A DNA stretch of 64,000 bases, taken from Photobacterium profundum SS9. GTDB taxonomy: Bacteria; Pseudomonadota; Gammaproteobacteria; Enterobacterales; Vibrionaceae. Location of the stretch: contig NC_006371.1 of the NCBI RefSeq assembly GCF_000196255.1, forward strand, positions 1,007,664 through 1,071,663, read 5' to 3'. This document shows, piece by piece, positions 26,775-36,030 of the stretch. Under the pieces are notes generated by a model. The model had not been told where the DNA came from. It was given only the letters and a program-made list of their open reading frames with translations, and searched no databases. How positions within the stretch are numbered: position 1 is the stretch's first letter; every line of letters starts with the position of its first letter. The position numbers and the translations under genes are program-made.

Positions 26775-27170
26775 ATGGCTAAAATAATTCACTCAATGAT
26801 TCGTGTTATTGATCTTGATAAATCGTTAACTTTTTACAAAGAGGCGTTAGATCTCGATATTGCTAAGCGTTTAGACTTTGATGGATTTAGCTTAGTCTAC
26901 CTACGCAATGAAGAAAACGACATGGAGATTGAACTCACCTGGAATGCAGATACAGAAGAGGCGTATACGCATGGTACGGGTTATGGGCATATTGCTGTTG
27001 CTGTTGACGATCTTGAACTTGAACATAAAAAACTGACCGATTACGGTTATCAGCCTGCTGAAATTAAAGAATTTATCCGTGATGGACAATTACTGGCGAA
27101 GTTCTTCTTTGTGCAAGACCCCGACGGTTACAAAATTGAGTTTCTACTGCGTCATGGTCACTATCAATAA
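26775..27170 (+). CDS. Glyoxalase I-like VOC-family metalloenzyme
   Basis: Resembles lactoylglutathione lyase (GloA), which isomerises the methylglyoxal-glutathione hemithioacetal. The four metal ligands of the family can be seen: His in IHSMIRV, Glu in EIELTWN, His in GYGHIAVAVDD and Glu in GYKIEFL. The 131 residues fit a single-chain VOC pair of beta-alpha-beta-beta-beta modules. The divergence from E. coli GloA leaves room for a related VOC dioxygenase or lyase. GGAG lies upstream of the ATG, and a small terminator follows. Confidence 0.82.
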   Translation: MAKIIHSMIRVIDLDKSLTFYKEALDLDIAKRLDFDGFSLVYLRNEENDMEIELTWNADTEEAYTHGTGYGHIAVAVDDLELEHKKLTDYGYQPAEIKEFIRDGQLLAKFFFVQDPDGYKIEFLLRHGHYQ

Positions 27171-27266
27171 GCATAAGCAATCGGGCTGTATTTGTTAGTC
27201 ATTGATAGTATTTGTAATCATAAATACTATCTGTTAATTACTAATAGCTTATATAACTAATAAAAT

Positions 27267-27289
27267 AAGGCGGCTTAATGTCGCCTTTT
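27267..27289 (+). terminator. Rho-independent terminator of the glyoxalase-like gene
   Basis: AAGGCG and CGCCTT pair around a 9-base loop and are followed by TT. Confidence 0.6.
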
Positions 27290-27338
27290 GTATTCGTTCA
27301 TTATTATTAGTGCTTATAAGTCTCTGTGTTCATGTGAT

Positions 27339-28280
27339 TTAGTTTGCACGAGGTTGAGTTAATCGGTGCTTGGCTTTTCGTAACATCATGCCTGTTATTA
27401 TGCCAATCACCATACTGAATATGGTAACAGCACCCGCTGGCGAGAAAGACGGTAGGGCGATCAACAATTGTGAGTCATTGCCTCCGAGCGCGAGTGACGC
27501 GCCTATACCCATAATCAGCCCTGCAATTAAGTGTTTACCGAGTTGAACGGGACGTAATTGAAATTCACTCAAGGCTAAACGTTTTTTAGCACCTAATGCC
27601 ATACCAAGAACCAAGCTCGCAAAGATTAAGTAACGTTGAATAGAAGGCCATCGGCTAGATTCTCCATGAATTAAAGCCGCGGTTATATCTTTGAGTAATT
27701 GGCTCGGCGCCCATTCCGGTATCAACGATGTCAGTAAGCTTGCGATTATCCCAAATAATACGATTCCCAGTAATATAGGACGTCTGTTAACAGGAATTTT
27801 GAACATGATGAGGGCGATCAGTATAAATAAGATAAACATGACGGTTACCGATGGGCTTTGTACTGGAGAAAGCTCAGTGTAAGAAAGCGCTACCGATGTT
27901 GAAGCCAATAAGCACCAACCTATGATCCACCCCAGAAGGGTTGCAAACATGTGGAATTGCCCCTTAGCCAGTTTTGATATTGTTGATACCGAGCAACCCT
28001 TATTGATCGCGGCACCAAGCCCAAATAAAAAGCCACCTAACACAAACGGTAGTGTTACTGAGTGTCTTCTCATTGGAGTACTGAATGATATTTCCTCAGC
28101 ACTTGGGCTAATCAACCAAAACCAAAAACCGCAGCAAATTATCGTGATTAGAAAACTAGGCCTTTTGGCTAATAACTCCTGTACACCTCTTACCATGCAT
28201 AGCCCAGTTCTTTGAGCAAGAAAGCCAACAAGAAAAACAAGAAGGATAGGAAGTATGTAAGAGAGCATAAAGCAGCCCAT
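27339..28280 (-). CDS. YeeE/YedE-family membrane protein (sulfur-compound transport)
   Basis: Family members import thiosulfate or related sulfur compounds through conserved cysteines in the membrane. Eight to ten hydrophobic helices fill the 313 residues. The typical cysteine motifs are present: QRTGLCMVRGVQELL near the N-terminus and GLGAAINKGCSVSTISKLAKG in the middle. The C-terminal half carries a second repeat (GKHLIAGLIMGIGASLALGGNDSQLL) in which the cysteine is replaced by Asn-Asp-Ser. No rhodanese or TusA-like gene adjoins it. The start may be the ATG at 28280 or the one at 28268; neither has a clear Shine-Dalgarno. Confidence 0.82.
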   Translation of the reverse strand: MGCFMLSYILPILLVFLVGFLAQRTGLCMVRGVQELLAKRPSFLITIICCGFWFWLISPSAEEISFSTPMRRHSVTLPFVLGGFLFGLGAAINKGCSVSTISKLAKGQFHMFATLLGWIIGWCLLASTSVALSYTELSPVQSPSVTVMFILFILIALIMFKIPVNRRPILLGIVLFGIIASLLTSLIPEWAPSQLLKDITAALIHGESSRWPSIQRYLIFASLVLGMALGAKKRLALSEFQLRPVQLGKHLIAGLIMGIGASLALGGNDSQLLIALPSFSPAGAVTIFSMVIGIITGMMLRKAKHRLTQPRAN

Positions 28281-28569
28281 TAATTATGCATGTCTATTAA
28301 ATATAATCGTTAACACGCAAAGTGTGGGAAATGGTTATTTGATAAGAAATGGCTAAATTGGAATGATTCATGAATGGAAATAAGTAAGATTGTGTTATAT
28401 TTGCTGCTTGTCACGTTTTGTATGTCTTGTTGATCATCTTTTAACTAAGAACTGTGATTTTTATCTGCAGCAGTAAATGCCTTCTTCGTTTGTTTATCAA
28501 CTCTCACTCTTACTGTTACACCAGAACGTGGCTGTATTTTATTTCCGAAATGGAGAGCATCGATTAATT

Positions 28570-30330
28570 ATGACTAAACACCGTACCGCAAAAATTACTT
28601 TTGCACATATCAATGACACTCACTCACATTTCGAGCCTTCGTCAATATCGCTAACGCTTCCAACCAGTGTACTTGAGACTGAAACATCGGTTTATGCGAG
28701 TTGTGGTGGTTTCTCTCGTATTTCATCAGCGGTAAAAGAAGCGAAAAGTCACGCGTATTTAAAAGAACGTGAGTTTATGTTCTTGCATGCTGGTGATTGT
28801 TTTCAAGGCACTTTGTATTTCTCATTGTATAAAGGCCTCGCGAATGCAGAATTGCTTAATGCGATTGGTGTTGAAGCCATGGCGTTGGGCAATCATGAGC
28901 TAGACATGGGTAATGGCATTGTTGCTGATTTTCTAGATCGTACTGATTTCCCTATGCTGGTGGCTAATTGGGACTTATCACAAGAAGATCAATCGAAGCC
29001 TAATACCTTGCGCGATAAACATAACGTATACGCTTATGATGCAAGTAATGATATAGGTCGTTATCTTGTGAAAGATGTCGATGGTGAACCCGTTGCCATT
29101 TTTGGTTTGGCAATTGAAAACATGGCCGGTATTGCTAACCCCGATCCAGATACCTCGTTTAAGAACGTTGTAGAACTATCAAACAAAACAATTGATGCCA
29201 TTCATCACAATGGTATTAATAAAATTGTTATCTTAAGTCACCTAGGTTACGAGCGTGACTTACTGTTGGCTAAAGAACTTGATGGTGTTGCGGCGATCAT
29301 TGGCGGGCATACACATACCATGCAAGGTGATTTTACTAATCTTGGTTACGGCGTAACAGATGAATATGCCAAAGTAATAAATGGTACATGTGTTGTTCAA
29401 GCAGGGTGTAACGCACTGGCAATGGGGCAGCTTGAGCTTGATTTTAATGCTGATGGTACTTTGGCTTCTGCTACAGGTAAGAACCAGCTATTACTCGGCC
29501 GGCAGTTTACCGTTGATGCAACGCGTACAGAGCACCTTGATGCTGATACTCATGATAGAGTAAAACAATTTTTAACAGAGCAATCGAATATTCGATTCTG
29601 TGCAAAAGACCCTATCATTGAAAATATTTTGAACATGAAATACCGCCCAGCGGTACGTAAGTTACAGACTCAGCATATTGCAGAAATAACAGAGCCACTT
29701 CGACACGTGCGTATTCCCGATCATAAAGGAGCAAGTCAAATTGCACCGCTGGTGGTCAGCGGCTTTGTATGGAAAGCCCGAGAGTTAGGTTTCAACGTTG
29801 ATTTCGGCATTCATAATGCTGGTGGCGTTCGTGCCTCCTTAAATCCAGGGCCAATTACTTGCGCTGATATATCAGGTAAATTACTGCCGTTTGCGATAGG
29901 GTTAATGGTTTACCAAGTAAAAGGTAAACGTGTACGACAGGCTCTTGAAGGTGCAATAAATAACGCGATTGATAATGGTGTTGAAGGTACAGGCACAGGT
30001 AGTTTCCCTTATGTTGCCGATCTTAAATATACGTACCGTTGTTGCTCTGAAGAAGGTGCGCGCATAGAAAGCTTGCAGGTAAAAAAGCAAGGACAATGGC
30101 TAGACCTTGATGATAATACAGTTTATTCATCTGTTTCATCCGGTTATACCGCAACAGGCAAAGAAGGGTACAGTGCGCTATTAGATTATGTTGTAGAACC
30201 TCAAGCTGTTAACGTAACGATGGCAGAAGCCTTTGAAGACTATGCCCGCGACATGAGGCAATTATCAGCACCAACAGAAAAGCTTATTTCTTATATTCCT
30301 TGTGAATGTGCTCAAGTTGTTGGGCTCTAG
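28570..30330 (+). CDS. 5'-nucleotidase / 2',3'-cyclic phosphodiesterase family protein (UshA-like)
   Basis: Two-domain metallophosphoesterase. Metal-binding motifs run in order: HINDTHSHF, AGDCFQGTLYFS, LGNHELDMG, ILSHLGYERD, GGHTHT. The C-terminal nucleotide-specificity domain shows HNAGGVRASLNPG and ISGKLLPFAIGLMV. No signal peptide is evident, unlike UshA, so a cytoplasmic location is possible. An open frame begins at 28477, but the ATG at 28570 places the domain right at the start and has GGAGAG about 12 bases upstream. The last residues (about QVVGL) and the stop TAG come from mini-element copy C, so the original C-terminus has been replaced. Confidence 0.88.
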   Translation: MTKHRTAKITFAHINDTHSHFEPSSISLTLPTSVLETETSVYASCGGFSRISSAVKEAKSHAYLKEREFMFLHAGDCFQGTLYFSLYKGLANAELLNAIGVEAMALGNHELDMGNGIVADFLDRTDFPMLVANWDLSQEDQSKPNTLRDKHNVYAYDASNDIGRYLVKDVDGEPVAIFGLAIENMAGIANPDPDTSFKNVVELSNKTIDAIHHNGINKIVILSHLGYERDLLLAKELDGVAAIIGGHTHTMQGDFTNLGYGVTDEYAKVINGTCVVQAGCNALAMGQLELDFNADGTLASATGKNQLLLGRQFTVDATRTEHLDADTHDRVKQFLTEQSNIRFCAKDPIIENILNMKYRPAVRKLQTQHIAEITEPLRHVRIPDHKGASQIAPLVVSGFVWKARELGFNVDFGIHNAGGVRASLNPGPITCADISGKLLPFAIGLMVYQVKGKRVRQALEGAINNAIDNGVEGTGTGSFPYVADLKYTYRCCSEEGARIESLQVKKQGQWLDLDDNTVYSSVSSGYTATGKEGYSALLDYVVEPQAVNVTMAEAFEDYARDMRQLSAPTEKLISYIPCECAQVVGL

Positions 30331-30540
30331 GCAAGGCACTTATTTATAGACCTAGTCGTTCTACGTTGAAAATAAGTAACACCGCATAGAGTCCAACAAA
30401 ACTCGCCCTTTGGGAGTGATTCAGCGTATCTACTTCTGTGTCAAATGTGTTTGAAAGGGAATGCCATTCCTACACACATTTTCCTTGAATTAAACACGCT
30501 GAGATCACTCTGAATCCTGCATCTTGAGGTAGCTTGGTTA
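30317..30540. repeat. Palindromic mini-element, copy C, left end lost
   Basis: 224 bases matching copy A from TTGTTGGGCTCTAGG to the right terminal repeat; the first ~38 bases are missing. Its TAG provides the stop codon of the 5'-nucleotidase. The right terminal repeat has one change (CTTGGTTATA). Confidence 0.9.
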
Positions 30541-30594
30541 TAATGCATATTAGTAAACAATACATGCCTTTATTGAACCAATGTCTAGTCAATG

Positions 30595-30621
30595 AAGCGC
30601 CGATAAGTTGGCGCTTTTTTT
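30595..30621 (+). terminator. Rho-independent terminator, probably the original one of the 5'-nucleotidase gene
   Basis: AAGCGCC and GGCGCTT pair around GATAAGTT and a T7 run follows. It is now 265 bases past the stop codon, separated by the mini-element. Confidence 0.8.
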
Positions 30622-30764
30622 GATTTTTTAGCGTGTAAAATTGACAGATTTTTGTTCAGTTCACAGTTTGATCTTTTTTTCAAAAAAATGAATTAAATAC
30701 CTAAAGAATAAACGAATAATGTCGTTAATAATTCTTGTAGGGTATGAATTTTTTAGGAGGAAAG

Positions 30765-30857
30765 ATGAACAGTGATTGGGTAGATGTTGCAATGGTGACG
30801 GGATGGGTTTCAGCTTGGTCTGTTCTTATTTATTTGATTCCTGCCACGGGATTTTGA
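30765..30857 (+). CDS. Small hydrophobic protein, 30 residues
   Basis: A short frame reading MNSDWVDVAMVTGWVSAWSV then LIYLIPATGF, with one likely membrane helix. AGGAGGAAAG lies just upstream of the ATG at ideal spacing and a terminator hairpin follows at 30906, so the unit has the marks of a real gene. I do not recognise the family. It lies between the 5'-nucleotidase and ribB and may be a regulatory or stress membrane peptide (inference only). Confidence 0.55.
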   Translation: MNSDWVDVAMVTGWVSAWSVLIYLIPATGF

Positions 30858-30905
30858 TGAGAGTTTGGAAAAGAAACCTCAGATTAACATCATTAGCGTC
30901 AGACT

Positions 30906-30937
30906 AAAAAAGCCGAGTAATGATCTCTCGGCTTTTT
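30906..30937. terminator. Rho-independent terminator, possibly bidirectional
   Basis: AAAAAGCCGAG pairs with CTCGGCTTTTT around TAATGATCT. It serves the small ORF (+) and, on the other strand, ribB. Confidence 0.85.
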
Positions 30938-30964
30938 AATACACGCAGGTTCGTGGAAGTGCTA

Positions 30965-31651
30965 TTAAGCGATTACTGCCACTTCTTCTGTAGTATTCGT
31001 TACTGTATTACTTTCTTTAGCTAATCGGTATGCAGCAAGATCTTCAATGGTTAATACTGGCATATTAAACTTCTTACCAAACACGATAACTTCAGGCAAG
31101 CGCGCCATAGTACCGTCGATATTCGTTAATTCACAAAGCACACCGTATGGCTTTAGACCAGATAAACGCATTAGATCGATAGTAGCTTCAGTATGTCCAC
31201 GACGACCAAGTACACCATCAGCGTTAGCTTTAAGAGGGAATACATGACCAGGGTGATTAAGATCTGCTGGTACTGCACCGTCGGCAATCGCTGTTTTGAT
31301 CGTAGTAACACGGTCAGCAGCAGAAACGCCAGTTGTCACGCCTTTTGCCGCTTCAATCGTAACAGTAAAGCCTGTTTCATTTGCGCTAGTATTGTTCTCT
31401 ACCATCATAGGTAGTTCCAATTGCTTAACACGTTCGTCAGTTAAACAAAGGCAAACAATACCTGAACATTCACGAATCATAAGCGCCATTTGCTCTGACG
31501 TTAATGTTTCTGCAGCAAAAATGATATCGCCTTCGTTTTCACGATCTTCGTCGTCAACAACAAGCACACCACGACCTTCACGAATAGCTGTAAGACCAGC
31601 TTCAACGCGTTCAAAAGCCGTACCGTAAGGGGTAAGTAGAGACTGATTCAT
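30965..31651 (-). CDS. ribB: 3,4-dihydroxy-2-butanone-4-phosphate synthase
   Basis: Converts ribulose 5-phosphate to the four-carbon precursor of riboflavin plus formate. The acidic active-site loop [16 protein letters not shown] and [22 protein letters not shown] are family hallmarks, as is NHPGHVFPL. There is no GTP cyclohydrolase II domain, so this is the stand-alone RibB form. A longer frame reaches 31708, but the ATG at 31651 has GGAG nine bases upstream and starts at the conserved N-terminus. An FMN riboswitch lies in the leader, so transcription or translation should fall when FMN is plentiful. Confidence 0.96.
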   Translation of the reverse strand: MNQSLLTPYGTAFERVEAGLTAIREGRGVLVVDDEDRENEGDIIFAAETLTSEQMALMIRECSGIVCLCLTDERVKQLELPMMVENNTSANETGFTVTIEAAKGVTTGVSAADRVTTIKTAIADGAVPADLNHPGHVFPLKANADGVLGRRGHTEATIDLMRLSGLKPYGVLCELTNIDGTMARLPEVIVFGKKFNMPVLTIEDLAAYRLAKESNTVTNTTEEVAVIA

Positions 31652-31800
31652 GGTAATAACTCCAAATTTAAAAAAATTTACCAGAATCAGGGCATAGAAA
31701 GGCAGCATTCCGATAAGATCGGAAGAACGACAATAGCTATAGACCTAATTTAAGCCTATAGATATAAATTTGCTCGAGGTAACGTATTACCTCCACTGAT

Positions 31801-31976
31801 CCTCTTTCATCCGGACTATAACCGTCGGCTCTGGACTCATACTGACAGGAAGTATTACACCAGATCTGCTGACCTTATCATTATAAAAAAGATAAGCGCT
31901 CGCGGGCTTTTCAGTTAACTCACTATTGAGTGCTCTGAATTACCGCCGGTGGGGAATTGCGCCCCGCCCTGAGAAT
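31801..31976 (-). promoter_or_regulatory. FMN riboswitch (RFN element)
   Basis: Read on the minus strand, the conserved blocks appear in order: TCTCAGGGCGGGG, AATTCCCCACCGGCGGTAA, GCCCGCGAGCGC, GGTCAGCAGATCTGGT, GAGTCCAGAGCCGACGGT and ATAGTCCGGATGAAAGAGG. About 150 bases separate its end from the ribB start. Confidence 0.96.
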
Positions 31977-32078
31977 TCAGACACATATTAGGAAAAACAT
32001 ACTAGAGAGGCAAGTAAAAGCCTCAGGTAAGAGGCATAAGTTTGAACTAAAAGGCTTCTTGATGATTTTATAAGCTAT

Positions 32079-33020
32079 TTATTTCGGTGTTTTAACGCTT
32101 TGAGTTAATGGTGCTGAAAGGTATTTAGAAATTGCCTTTACTATTAAAGGTAATGAGTAAGTAGGTAACTGGATAGCGCCCATTAGTGCCATATATTCAG
32201 GCCCTAAATATGCGCCCGCAACAGTATAAGTGAGAAGAACATTTCGATTAGCTGCAGTAATGGCTGAAAGCAATGAATCGTCTAATCCTTTGTGGCGATA
32301 GCACAGAAAGCCAATAAGGAAAAAGAGGGCACATAGTGCAATACCAATTAGCAGGTAGGTTAAACCCAACATAATGGACTGATCAAAAATTGATCTAAAC
32401 TCACCCACTAAGCCAAATGGAAAGGTTAAGACTAAAACAATGGTTACTTGAGAGAGTTTAGCGTGCGTTCTATGTAGAAGGTCTTTAGGAATAAATCGAT
32501 AGCACATAGCCGAAATCAGCATAGGGCCTGCAATGAAAATTATAAGACGTTGTATATAACTTTGCATATCAAGTGAGACGTTATTGTCTTGAAATAGTAA
32601 TAGATTTACATATAGCACCGCAGGCATTAGTAAGGTTGAAGCGATAGTCATAGCCATTGCTTTTAACGCATCAAGCCCCACCGATCGTGCAATAGCAGGC
32701 GTTGCAAATAAGGAGCCTGTAGCGGTCACTGCTGAAATGGCAAGTAACAATGATGACGATGCGCCAAATAACCCTGCAAGTGAGCAGGCTAATACTGAAA
32801 GCCCAACAGCATGAAAACTAGCGTAAAGCCATATATCGAACTGACCGAGCATTTTGATCAGTTCGTTTTGTTTCATGCCTATCAATGTAAAAAGCATAAG
32901 AAAGAAAAGGATGTAGGGTAAAAAAGGGAAAACCACAGCAGAAGCAGACGGTATAACAAAGCCTAAAATAGCAGCCAGCATTAAAAAGATAGGAGAATGT
33001 TTGGATATAAAATTGAGCAT
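32079..33020 (-). CDS. SBF/BASS-type integral membrane transporter
   Basis: A 313-residue protein with 9-10 predicted helices. The pattern resembles the bile-acid:sodium symporter superfamily (SBF): ALSAVTATGSLFATPAIA-like segment in the first half (AISAVTATGSLFATPAIARS) and the second-half ITAANRNVLLTYTVAGAYLG, which matches the sodium-site crossover region (A-A-x-R-N). Substrate unknown; arsenite export by ACR3 relatives is not supported by the residues I can see. No close operon partner. Placed 230 bases beyond the riboswitch of ribB on the same strand. Confidence 0.65.
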   Translation of the reverse strand: MLNFISKHSPIFLMLAAILGFVIPSASAVVFPFLPYILFFLMLFTLIGMKQNELIKMLGQFDIWLYASFHAVGLSVLACSLAGLFGASSSLLLAISAVTATGSLFATPAIARSVGLDALKAMAMTIASTLLMPAVLYVNLLLFQDNNVSLDMQSYIQRLIIFIAGPMLISAMCYRFIPKDLLHRTHAKLSQVTIVLVLTFPFGLVGEFRSIFDQSIMLGLTYLLIGIALCALFFLIGFLCYRHKGLDDSLLSAITAANRNVLLTYTVAGAYLGPEYMALMGAIQLPTYSLPLIVKAISKYLSAPLTQSVKTPK

Positions 33021-33299
33021 AAAAAAATCTTTATATTTTAATTGTTACCCCATTGTTACTACAAATGTATGCCAAACACAAATTTATGCTGTTTAAGCTA
33101 ATTTAACCTTTAAAAGTGGTAGGTTAAGCATTGTGGCTGCAAAAATATTTCCGATTACTGCTATAAATTTAAAAAGCTGTTAACACATTAGAAAATCTAA
33201 TCTTGCAATGGAGATATTGTCATTATTAGAGTGAAAAATAAGCGGTTATTATGAGCTCAGTTAAGCAACAAACAACAAACTAAAAATAAAGAGGCAATC

Positions 33300-33491
33300 A
33301 TGGCACAGGCTATTAATTTCGACACCATTGCAACACCTAGCGCTTTGGATAAGAAAGCCTATGCGGTTAATATCAAAGGATTGATTGCACACGCAGTAGA
33401 CATCTTATTCGGTGGTTCAGAAGCACCAAAGCAATACAATGTATCTGATTTACCTGTACACCTTCAAAAAGATATCGGTATGTACCGTTAA
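33300..33491 (+). CDS. Small conserved-looking protein, DUF1127-like tail
   Basis: 63 residues without a signal peptide. The C-terminus LPVHLQKDIGMYR resembles the L-x-x-H-L-x-x-D-I-G-[LM] end of DUF1127 (YjiS-like) proteins, a family of short arginine-rich RNA-binding or phosphate-metabolism proteins, but the arginine-rich part is missing. AAAGAGG lies six bases before the ATG and a good terminator follows, so it is a genuine single-gene unit. Confidence 0.7.
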   Translation: MAQAINFDTIATPSALDKKAYAVNIKGLIAHAVDILFGGSEAPKQYNVSDLPVHLQKDIGMYR

Positions 33492-33519
33492 TCGATACGG
33501 ATAATAAAGAATTCCTTTA

Positions 33520-33545
33520 AAACACCAGCATTCGCTGGTGTTTTT
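33520..33545 (+). terminator. Rho-independent terminator
   Basis: AACACCAGC and GCTGGTGTT pair around ATTC and T5 follows. Confidence 0.9.
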
Positions 33546-33769
33546 GTATGTGCGTTAAATACTCTCGCCTTAATTGTTAAGTTTACGTTTACTTTTCTAT
33601 TAGCAACATATTCATACTATTTTTTTTCATATATCTAATATAGCTTTAATTATTTGTTGCAAGAATATGGCATGATAACTTTAACGTGTTAGCAAAGTTT
33701 AGCTGACGTATCAACTTGCTATATATTGTAAAGAGATTATCAAGCTAGGTATGAATGGAGATGTATTCA

Positions 33770-34050
33770 GTGGGCTTTTTTTCAAAACTATTTGGTCTTG
33801 ATAAAGAACAGAAAACAATTGAAGTGGAACCTGTCGAATATGAAGGTTATTTGATTTACCCAGAACCTATTTCTGAAGGTGGTCAATTTCGTATAGCGGG
33901 TAGAATTTGTAAAGAGATCGATGGTGAAGTGAAAACTCATACCTTTATTCGTTCTGATTTACTGGGTTCACGTCAAGATGCTGAAACATTTATGCTCAAT
34001 AAGCGAAAATGTTCATAAAGCAAAATGGTGAAGGAATGTTTGGTCATTAA
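33770..34050 (+). pseudogene. hlyU: HlyU-family protein with a late frameshift
   Basis: HlyU proteins are small winged-helix-less activators in this family (PF10115); in Vibrio the name also covers a haemolysin regulator, so the function here is not certain. The frame GFFSKLFGLDKEQKT through VEYEGYLIYPEPISEGGQFR and THTFIRSDLLGSRQDAETFM is typical. A GTG at 33770 with GGAG nine bases upstream gives the usual MGFFSKLFG start; the ATG at 33755 would add five residues. The frame stops at 34018 as NKRKCS, but in the next frame it continues KMFIKQNGEGMFGH to 34050, matching the family's KMFI-Q-G end. One lost base near 34003 explains it. The truncated 82-residue protein may still fold. Confidence 0.75.
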
Positions 34051-34463
34051 AACCATTCACGCCCTAGCATAAAAATAAAATTTAAATATTCGTTTGAATG
34101 ATTACTCTAAAAAAAATTGTTAGGTTAAGTCATCCTTATTTTTATGTACTTAGCCTTATTATATAATTTGTTTTAAACAAATAGATCGATTGCTACAAGT
34201 GTGATTTTTGGGCAAAAAGGAGGCTTATAGTGTTATTAATGGACGTTTGTGTGTTTTTTTTGTATAAATTGTTGATTGGTAATGTGGTTTGACCTCTGTC
34301 CAGATGTTAAAAACGTTCTTTTCTTTCCGTTAGAAGGTAACATTCGTTGTTAATTACGACGTTTTTGTTGGGTTTTTTTGTATTTCTCCTACAAAGTGCT
34401 TGAAATTACTTTGCGGGTTGGATACAAAATCATTACTTCTATGCCAATGTTCAGGGAATAATA
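34051..34463. other. Long leader region upstream of pntA
   Basis: 413 AT-rich bases with no long open frame. It must hold the pntAB promoter. The only coding candidate is a 20-codon frame with a strong Shine-Dalgarno (listed separately). No clear terminator or known riboswitch was recognised. Confidence 0.55.
34230..34292 (+). CDS. Possible 20-residue leader peptide upstream of pntAB
   Basis: A GTG with AAGGAGG six bases upstream opens a 20-codon frame, MLLMDVCVFFLYKLLIGNVV, ending in TGA. The spacing is ideal, but nothing else supports it; the peptide is hydrophobic and starts about 230 bases before pntA. Could be a chance match. Confidence 0.3.
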   Translation: MLLMDVCVFFLYKLLIGNVV

Positions 34464-36020
34464 ATGCAGATTGGTGTGCCTAAAGAGATATTCGCGAATG
34501 AAACGCGAGTTGCTGCTACGCCTAAAACGGTAGAGCAGTTGTTAAATATGGGGTTCAGCGTTGCTATCGAGCAAAATGCTGGCGTTCTTGCTAGTTTCGG
34601 CGATGCAGCTTTTGAAGCCGCGGGTGCGACTATCGTTTCAACTGAAGATGTATGGCAGTCAGATCTTATTCTGAAAGTTAACGCTCCTCAGGTTAACGAT
34701 GAAACTGGTGTTGATGAATTTGATTTGATCAAAGAAGGTGCAAGTATTGCCTGCTTTATTTGGCCAGCTCAAAATAAAGAGTTGCTAGATAAGTTATCAA
34801 CGAAAAACATCAATGTAATGGCTATGGACTCAGTGCCGCGCATTTCACGTGCTCAAGCGTTAGATGCACTAAGTTCAATGGCTAACATTGCGGGTTACCG
34901 TGCTGTTGTTGAAGCTGCTCATGAATTTGGTCGTTTCTTTACAGGGCAGATTACGGCTGCTGGTAAAGTGCCACCTGCAAAAGTGTTAGTTGCTGGCGCG
35001 GGTGTTGCTGGATTGGCTGCAATCGGTGCTGCTGGTAGTCTTGGTGCAATTGTTCGTTCTTTCGATGTACGTCCTGAAGTTAAGGAACAAGTTGAAAGTA
35101 TGGGTGCAAGCTTCCTTGAAGTTGATTTCAAAGAAGATACAAGCACTGGTGATGGTTACGCTAAAGAAATGTCAGATGACTTCAACAAAGCAGCCGAGCG
35201 TTTATACGCAGAGCAAGCTAAAGATGTTGATATCATCATTACGACAGCGCTTATTCCAGGTCGTCCTGCACCGAAGTTGATCACCAAAGAAATGGTTGAT
35301 TCAATGAAGTCGGGCAGTGTGATTGTCGATTTAGCGGCGGCTAACGGTGGTAACTGTGTTTATACTGAAGCCAATAAAGTTATTACTACGCCAAACGGTG
35401 TAAAAGTAATTGGTTATACCGATATGGTAGGTCGTCTTCCGACTCAGTCATCTCAACTTTACGGTACAAACCTTGTTAACCTTCTCAAACTTCTTTGTAA
35501 AGAAAAAGACGGTAACATCAACATCGATTTTGAAGATGAAGTGTTACGTGGTCTAACTGTTATTAAAGAAGGTGAAATCACTTGGCCTGCGCCAGCAATC
35601 AAAGTATCAGCAGCTCCTCAGCAACCCGCTGCGGAAATAAAACCCAAAGTTGTCGTTAAAAAAGCGCCAATGTCGCCGGTTAAAAAATACGGTTTGATGG
35701 CAGCTGGTATTGCTGCATTTGGTTGGATTGCAAATTACGCTCCTGCAGAATTCCTTGCTCACCTAACGGTATTCGTACTGGCATGTGTTGTAGGTTACTA
35801 CGTAGTATGGAACGTATCTCATGCGCTTCACACTCCTCTTATGTCGGTGACTAATGCAATTTCAGGCATCATCATTGTAGGTGCTGTGTTGCAGGTAAGT
35901 CAGGGTAGCAGTTTGGTTACTGTCTTGGCATTCATTGCCGTTCTTATTGCAAGTATCAACATATTTGGTGGCTTTACAGTTACCAAGCGGATGCTTGAAA
36001 TGTTCCGTAAAGATAAATAA
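34464..36020 (+). CDS. pntA: NAD(P) transhydrogenase, alpha subunit
   Basis: Proton-translocating transhydrogenase subunit in the inner membrane: it passes hydride between NADH and NADP+ using the proton gradient. Domain I (residues ~1-380) starts [20 protein letters not shown] and holds the NAD-binding loop [23 protein letters not shown] Pro/Ala/Lys linker leads to the membrane part from ~400 with four helices. 518 residues agrees with E. coli PntA (510). Ends 10 bases before pntB. Long leader upstream. Confidence 0.97.
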   Translation: MQIGVPKEIFANETRVAATPKTVEQLLNMGFSVAIEQNAGVLASFGDAAFEAAGATIVSTEDVWQSDLILKVNAPQVNDETGVDEFDLIKEGASIACFIWPAQNKELLDKLSTKNINVMAMDSVPRISRAQALDALSSMANIAGYRAVVEAAHEFGRFFTGQITAAGKVPPAKVLVAGAGVAGLAAIGAAGSLGAIVRSFDVRPEVKEQVESMGASFLEVDFKEDTSTGDGYAKEMSDDFNKAAERLYAEQAKDVDIIITTALIPGRPAPKLITKEMVDSMKSGSVIVDLAAANGGNCVYTEANKVITTPNGVKVIGYTDMVGRLPTQSSQLYGTNLVNLLKLLCKEKDGNINIDFEDEVLRGLTVIKEGEITWPAPAIKVSAAPQQPAAEIKPKVVVKKAPMSPVKKYGLMAAGIAAFGWIANYAPAEFLAHLTVFVLACVVGYYVVWNVSHALHTPLMSVTNAISGIIIVGAVLQVSQGSSLVTVLAFIAVLIASINIFGGFTVTKRMLEMFRKDK

Positions 36021-36030
36021 GGAGTAACAC

